Assembly: GCA_963747715.1 (NCBI GenBank)
Contig: CAVVGB010000005.1
Coordinates: 1 to 64,000, forward strand
Source: CAVVGB01 sp963747715
Lineage (GTDB): Bacteria; Actinomycetota; Thermoleophilia; Gaiellales; Gaiellaceae
Reading direction: 5' to 3'
Length of the DNA stretch: 64,000 bases
Within the stretch, counting starts at the first letter, position 1; each line of letters begins with the position of its first letter. The notes under the pieces are model-generated. The model was given only the letters and a program-made list of their open reading frames with translations, did not search any database and was not told the origin of the DNA. Below are positions 61,525 through 64,000 of this stretch, piece by piece. Made by a program: the position numbers and the translations under genes.

Positions 61525-61764
61525 TTAGGCGGTTGCGACCTGCGGGTCGCGGCTCCAGCGGCGGCGGATGGCCGCCTGCTGGACGATCTGGTAGACGGCC
61601 GCGAGACCGACCAGCCCGTAGATCACGCGGCTCGCGGCGTTCGTCTCGCCGAACTCGAGACCAACGATCGTGGCGACGAGGTCAAATTCGGCGAGGGCCA
61701 CCAGTCCCCAATTGAGTCCGCCGACGACGACGAGCACGGCCGCGAGGATGTCGAGTTTCTTCAT
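61525..61764 (-). CDS. DUF378 membrane protein
   Basis: 79 residues, two helices: LDILAAVLVVVGGLNWGLV, the GGLNWGLVA hallmark of DUF378, and SRVIYGLVGLAAVYQIVQ. ATG 61762-61764 has a GGAGGT site, and the gene has a consensus promoter (61798-61826). It is divergent from the CarH-like regulator and probably its target. Confidence 0.9.
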   Translation of the reverse strand: MKKLDILAAVLVVVGGLNWGLVALAEFDLVATIVGLEFGETNAASRVIYGLVGLAAVYQIVQQAAIRRRWSRDPQVATA

Positions 61765-61797
61765 CGGAATACCTCCATGTAGAGAAGTTGTCGAGAC

Positions 61798-61826
61798 TTT
61801 GTATCGGAAGGAGGGGTCTCTGTCAA
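61798..61826 (-). promoter_or_regulatory. Sigma70-type promoter of the DUF378 gene
   Basis: On the minus strand: TTGACA (61821-61826), 17-bp spacer, TACAAA (61798-61803). It is the second consensus -35/-10 promoter in the window and lies in the 103-bp gap shared with the divergent MerR-type gene, where a repressor could cover it. Confidence 0.78.
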
Positions 61827-61833
61827 ATTTATG

Positions 61834-61861
61834 TGTAAGCATCGTCTTGGTTTTGTAAGCT
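61834..61861 (+). promoter_or_regulatory. Direct repeat and -10 box of the MerR-type gene
   Basis: TGTAAGC occurs at 61834-61840 and 61854-61860, exactly 20 bp apart (two helical turns). The second overlaps TAAGCT (61856-61861), which lies 6 nt before the ATG at 61868. A likely binding site for autoregulation. Confidence 0.5.
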
Positions 61862-61867
61862 ACTTGC

Positions 61868-62755
61868 ATGGCAGAGGGTCATCTTCGGATCGGCGAGCTG
61901 AGCCGGCGGGTCGGGGTCAGTCCCGAGCTCCTGCGGGCGTGGGAGCTTCGGTACGGGCTTCTGCAGCCGTCGCGCTCCGCGGGAGGTTTCCGGCTCTACT
62001 CCTCGGCGGACGAGGAACGAATCAAGCGGATGCGGACGTTCCAGACGCAGGGCTTTTCAGCCGCGGAGGCGGCTCGGCTCGCCCTCGAGTCGACTGTCGC
62101 CGGCGAGACTCCCGCCGGGGACGGCGAGGTGGCCCTCGATCCCGGTCCCCTCGCGCGGGCCTTCGAGCGATTCGACGAGCCGGCCGCGCAGGAGGCTTTC
62201 GACCGCGCGCTCTCGGCCGTCAGCATCGAGTCGCTCTTGCGCGATCTCCTCATTCCCTACCTCCACGATCTGGGAGAGCGCTGGGAAGCGGGCACGGCGA
62301 GCGTCGCGCAGGAGCACTTCGCGAGCAATTTCCTCCGCGGACGCCTGCTCGGCCTGGCGCGGGGCTGGGGCCAGGGCGGGGGCCCGCTGGCCATCCTCGC
62401 CTGCGCGCCGGGCGAGCTGCACGACCTCCCGCTCATCGCATTCGGACTGGCCCTGCGCGCACATGGCTGGCGAATCGCGTTCCTCGGGCCCGACACTCCG
62501 CTCGGCACCCTGGCCGACGCGGCCGCGAAGCTCGAGCCGCGGCTCGTCGTCATCAGCGCCACGTCCACCCCGCGGCTCGCGCGGGTCCGCGACGAGCTCG
62601 GGACGCTCGCCCGCTCGGCGCCCCTCGCGCTCGCCGGCGCAGGAGCGTCGAAGGCGCTGGCCGAGTCGGTGGGAGCGGACCGCCTGGCGGAGGACCCGGT
62701 CACCGAGGCCGACCGAGTCGCGCGGAATGCTCGCGCGGGCCTCGCGAGACGATAA
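61868..62755 (+). CDS. MerR regulator with cobalamin-binding-like domain (CarH-like, histidine missing)
   Basis: 295 residues. The MerR winged helix is at 6-75 (RIGELSRRVGVSPELLRAWELRYGLL, GGFRLYSSADEERI). A four-helix bundle follows with W...QEHFASNFLRGRL, as in the light sensor CarH, then a Rossmann cobalamin-like domain. The B12 signature DxHxxG reads DTPLGTL in FLGPDTPLGTLADAA, so the lower axial His is absent. Adenosylcobalamin may bind base-on or not at all. Divergent to the DUF378 gene. Confidence 0.87.
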   Translation: MAEGHLRIGELSRRVGVSPELLRAWELRYGLLQPSRSAGGFRLYSSADEERIKRMRTFQTQGFSAAEAARLALESTVAGETPAGDGEVALDPGPLARAFERFDEPAAQEAFDRALSAVSIESLLRDLLIPYLHDLGERWEAGTASVAQEHFASNFLRGRLLGLARGWGQGGGPLAILACAPGELHDLPLIAFGLALRAHGWRIAFLGPDTPLGTLADAAAKLEPRLVVISATSTPRLARVRDELGTLARSAPLALAGAGASKALAESVGADRLAEDPVTEADRVARNARAGLARR

Positions 62756-62831
62756 GCGGTCACACGGCGTTGGAGCCGCATCACGAAACTGTGCGGCCGC
62801 ATCAAGCCGAGCTCGGTTAAAACGACGGCGG

Positions 62832-62874
62832 ATGGAGCTAGCCGGACTCGAACCGGCGACCTCCTGGGTGCGAT
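62832..62874 (-). repeat. tRNA 3'-half, direct repeat copy 2
   Basis: Identical 43 bp to 58323-58365 in the same orientation. A short frame through it (MELAGLEPATSWVRS) also appears at copy 1. The surrounding 220 bp (62756-62977) hold no other gene. Confidence 0.75.
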
Positions 62875-62977
62875 CCAGCCCCACGAGCAAGAAAGGCGAT
62901 ACGTTTCGGGAGTTCGTGCCGGATGACGTGCGTAGCGGAGGCTAGGGACGGCGAAGAACGCGCTAACGGCAGACGGG

Positions 62978-63904
62978 TTGACTCGGCGCTTCGGGGATCT
63001 CGTCGCTGTGAACGACCTGACGTTCGAGGTTCCTGCCGGTGGTGTGGTCGGTTTCGTGGGGCCGAACGGCTCGGGGAAGTCGACGACGATCCGCGTCTTG
63101 CTCGGTCTGATCGAGCCGAGCGCCGGTTCGGGGACGGTTCTGGGCGAGTCGATTCAGCAGCCGGAAAGCTTCGCCGACCGGGTGGGCGCGCTGATCGAAG
63201 CCCCGGCGTTTGTGGGTTCGTTGTCGGGCCGGGACAATCTGCGGAGTCTGGCCGCACTGCGCGGCCTGCCCGCCAAGCGCGTTGACGAAGTGCTCAAGAT
63301 CGTGGGTCTGGCGGGGCGGGAGGACGACAAGGCCTCGACCTACTCGCTCGGAATGAAGCAGCGGCTGGGTATCGCGGCTGCGTTGCTGCCGGATCCGGAA
63401 CTGCTGGTGCTCGACGAGCCGATGAACGGGCTCGATCCGGCGGGCATCGTCGAGATTCGCGAGCTGCTCAAAGCGTTGGCCGCCGGAGGCCGGACGGTGG
63501 TGGTCTCCTCGCATCTCCTCGGTGAGCTCCAGGCGATGGTGGACAGCCTGGTCGTGATCCGGTTCGGGGAGCTCGTGTATGCGGGCAGCCTCAAGGGCCT
63601 GATGAAGCACGCGACCGAACGGGTGGTGGCAGCGCCCGAGCCGGCATCCGACACTCCTCGCCTGGTCGAGATCGTCGAGGACAAGGGCTGGACCTACGAG
63701 ACCTCCGATGACGAAGTGATCGTCACGATGCCGGCCGAGCGGTCTGCCGATCTGTACCGGGCAACCGCCGCAGCGGGACTCACCTTGCGAATGCTCAATC
63801 CAGAGGCCGACACGCTCGAGACGGTGTTCCTGCGGCTGACCGGAGCCACCGACACCGAGCTTTCCGAAGAGCGTCGCGTCCAGCGGCACGGAAACGGCGG
63901 CTGA
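62978..63904 (+). CDS. ABC exporter ATP-binding protein
   Basis: 308 residues of the CcmA/bacitracin-exporter type: Walker A GPNGSGKST, signature YSLGMKQRLGIA, Walker B LLVLDEPMNGLDPAG, H-loop VVSSHLLGE. The first start codon is TTG 62978, but codons just upstream (NALTADG before LTRRFGD) continue the usual family N-terminus without any ATG/GTG. An AAG at 62954 stands where ATG would be expected. The tRNA-half repeat ends about 80 bp upstream. The stop overlaps the next ATG. Confidence 0.9.
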   Translation: MTRRFGDLVAVNDLTFEVPAGGVVGFVGPNGSGKSTTIRVLLGLIEPSAGSGTVLGESIQQPESFADRVGALIEAPAFVGSLSGRDNLRSLAALRGLPAKRVDEVLKIVGLAGREDDKASTYSLGMKQRLGIAAALLPDPELLVLDEPMNGLDPAGIVEIRELLKALAAGGRTVVVSSHLLGELQAMVDSLVVIRFGELVYAGSLKGLMKHATERVVAAPEPASDTPRLVEIVEDKGWTYETSDDEVIVTMPAERSADLYRATAAAGLTLRMLNPEADTLETVFLRLTGATDTELSEERRVQRHGNGG

Positions 63905-64000
63905 TGCACGCCTTCCGTTCGGAGCTGATCCGGATCCAGCGGCCAGCGTTTCTCTTCGGAGGCATCGGACTGATGGCGCTGTTTGCGGGCCTGGTTTCGA
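63904..64000 (+). CDS. ABC exporter permease, 5' part only
   Basis: 32 residues before the window ends: a basic start (MHAFRSELIRIQRPAF) and the beginning of a first helix (FGGIGLMALFAGLV), typical of ABC-2 permeases paired with such ATPases. ATG overlaps the ATPase stop (TGATG). Confidence 0.8.
   Translation, partial: MHAFRSELIRIQRPAFLFGGIGLMALFAGLVS

Overview
The window is 64 kb of very GC-rich bacterial DNA, packed with short operons and overlapping stop/start codons on both strands. The gene set points to an actinobacterium, most likely Thermoleophilia (Gaiellales/Solirubrobacterales-like). It has an actinobacterial-type inositol-1-phosphate synthase, a phosphatidylinositol-phosphate synthase, Ku with a SAP tail, UdgX, F420-type oxidoreductases and a two-residue-type ECF/SnoaL sigma factor. 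Many GTG/ATG starts lie 5-10 nt behind a TANNNT box, the signature of leaderless transcripts. No phage, insertion sequence, CRISPR array or rRNA was seen. One complete tRNA (Ala, TGC) is present.

Layout. 0-3 kb: 5' end of dnaK, an EamA exporter, a CsbD-like stress protein and moaA. Several of these carry single-base frameshifts. 2.85-7.5 kb: an inositol-lipid island with a PAP2-type phosphatase, a CDP-alcohol phosphotransferase (PI-phosphate synthase), inositol-1-phosphate synthase fused behind two ribbon-helix-helix DNA-binding domains, and a glycosyltransferase fused to a PHP phosphoesterase. Four TGCTAGCA palindromes surround the start of the fused gene. 7.5-17.7 kb: a divergent uracil-DNA-glycosylase relative, a presenilin-like membrane protein, an RNA methyltransferase, YjbQ, a zinc carboxypeptidase, then a cyclic-2,3-diphosphoglycerate-synthetase-like GTPase, carbamate kinase and ornithine carbamoyltransferase. 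Rhomboid and small membrane proteins follow.

17.7-31.4 kb: Ku coupled to a 27-residue membrane peptide, a Rieske-FAD oxidoreductase operon, small redox enzymes, a diguanylate cyclase, a NrtR-like regulator with a major-facilitator transporter, a YyaL-type protein, UdgX and an L,D-transpeptidase. 31.5-39.6 kb: two PLP enzymes, a cupin, a sulfite-oxidase-like molybdoenzyme, an alpha/beta hydrolase, a STAS protein and an ECF sigma factor. 39.6-51.3 kb: a peptide-scavenging island (P1 peptidase, HDAC11-like deacylase, S9 peptidase, complete dipeptide ABC importer, S15-type hydrolase). 51.3-58.3 kb: membrane proteins, a ZIP transporter and a pair of flippase-like (LPG-synthase TM) proteins.

58.3-62.9 kb: a segment bounded by two identical 43-bp direct repeats, each the 3' half of a tRNA. 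It holds a fasciclin lipoprotein, UV-damage endonuclease, an NAD(P)-binding protein, a DUF378 membrane protein and a CarH-like MerR regulator. The window ends in an ABC exporter. The most interesting leads are the RHH-Ino1 fusion with its putative operators, the candidate PI-phosphate phosphatases next to it, the presenilin-like protein, and the tRNA-half repeats. Several frameshifts look like consensus errors rather than evolved pseudogenes. Family assignments are from motif reading only; no database search was possible.
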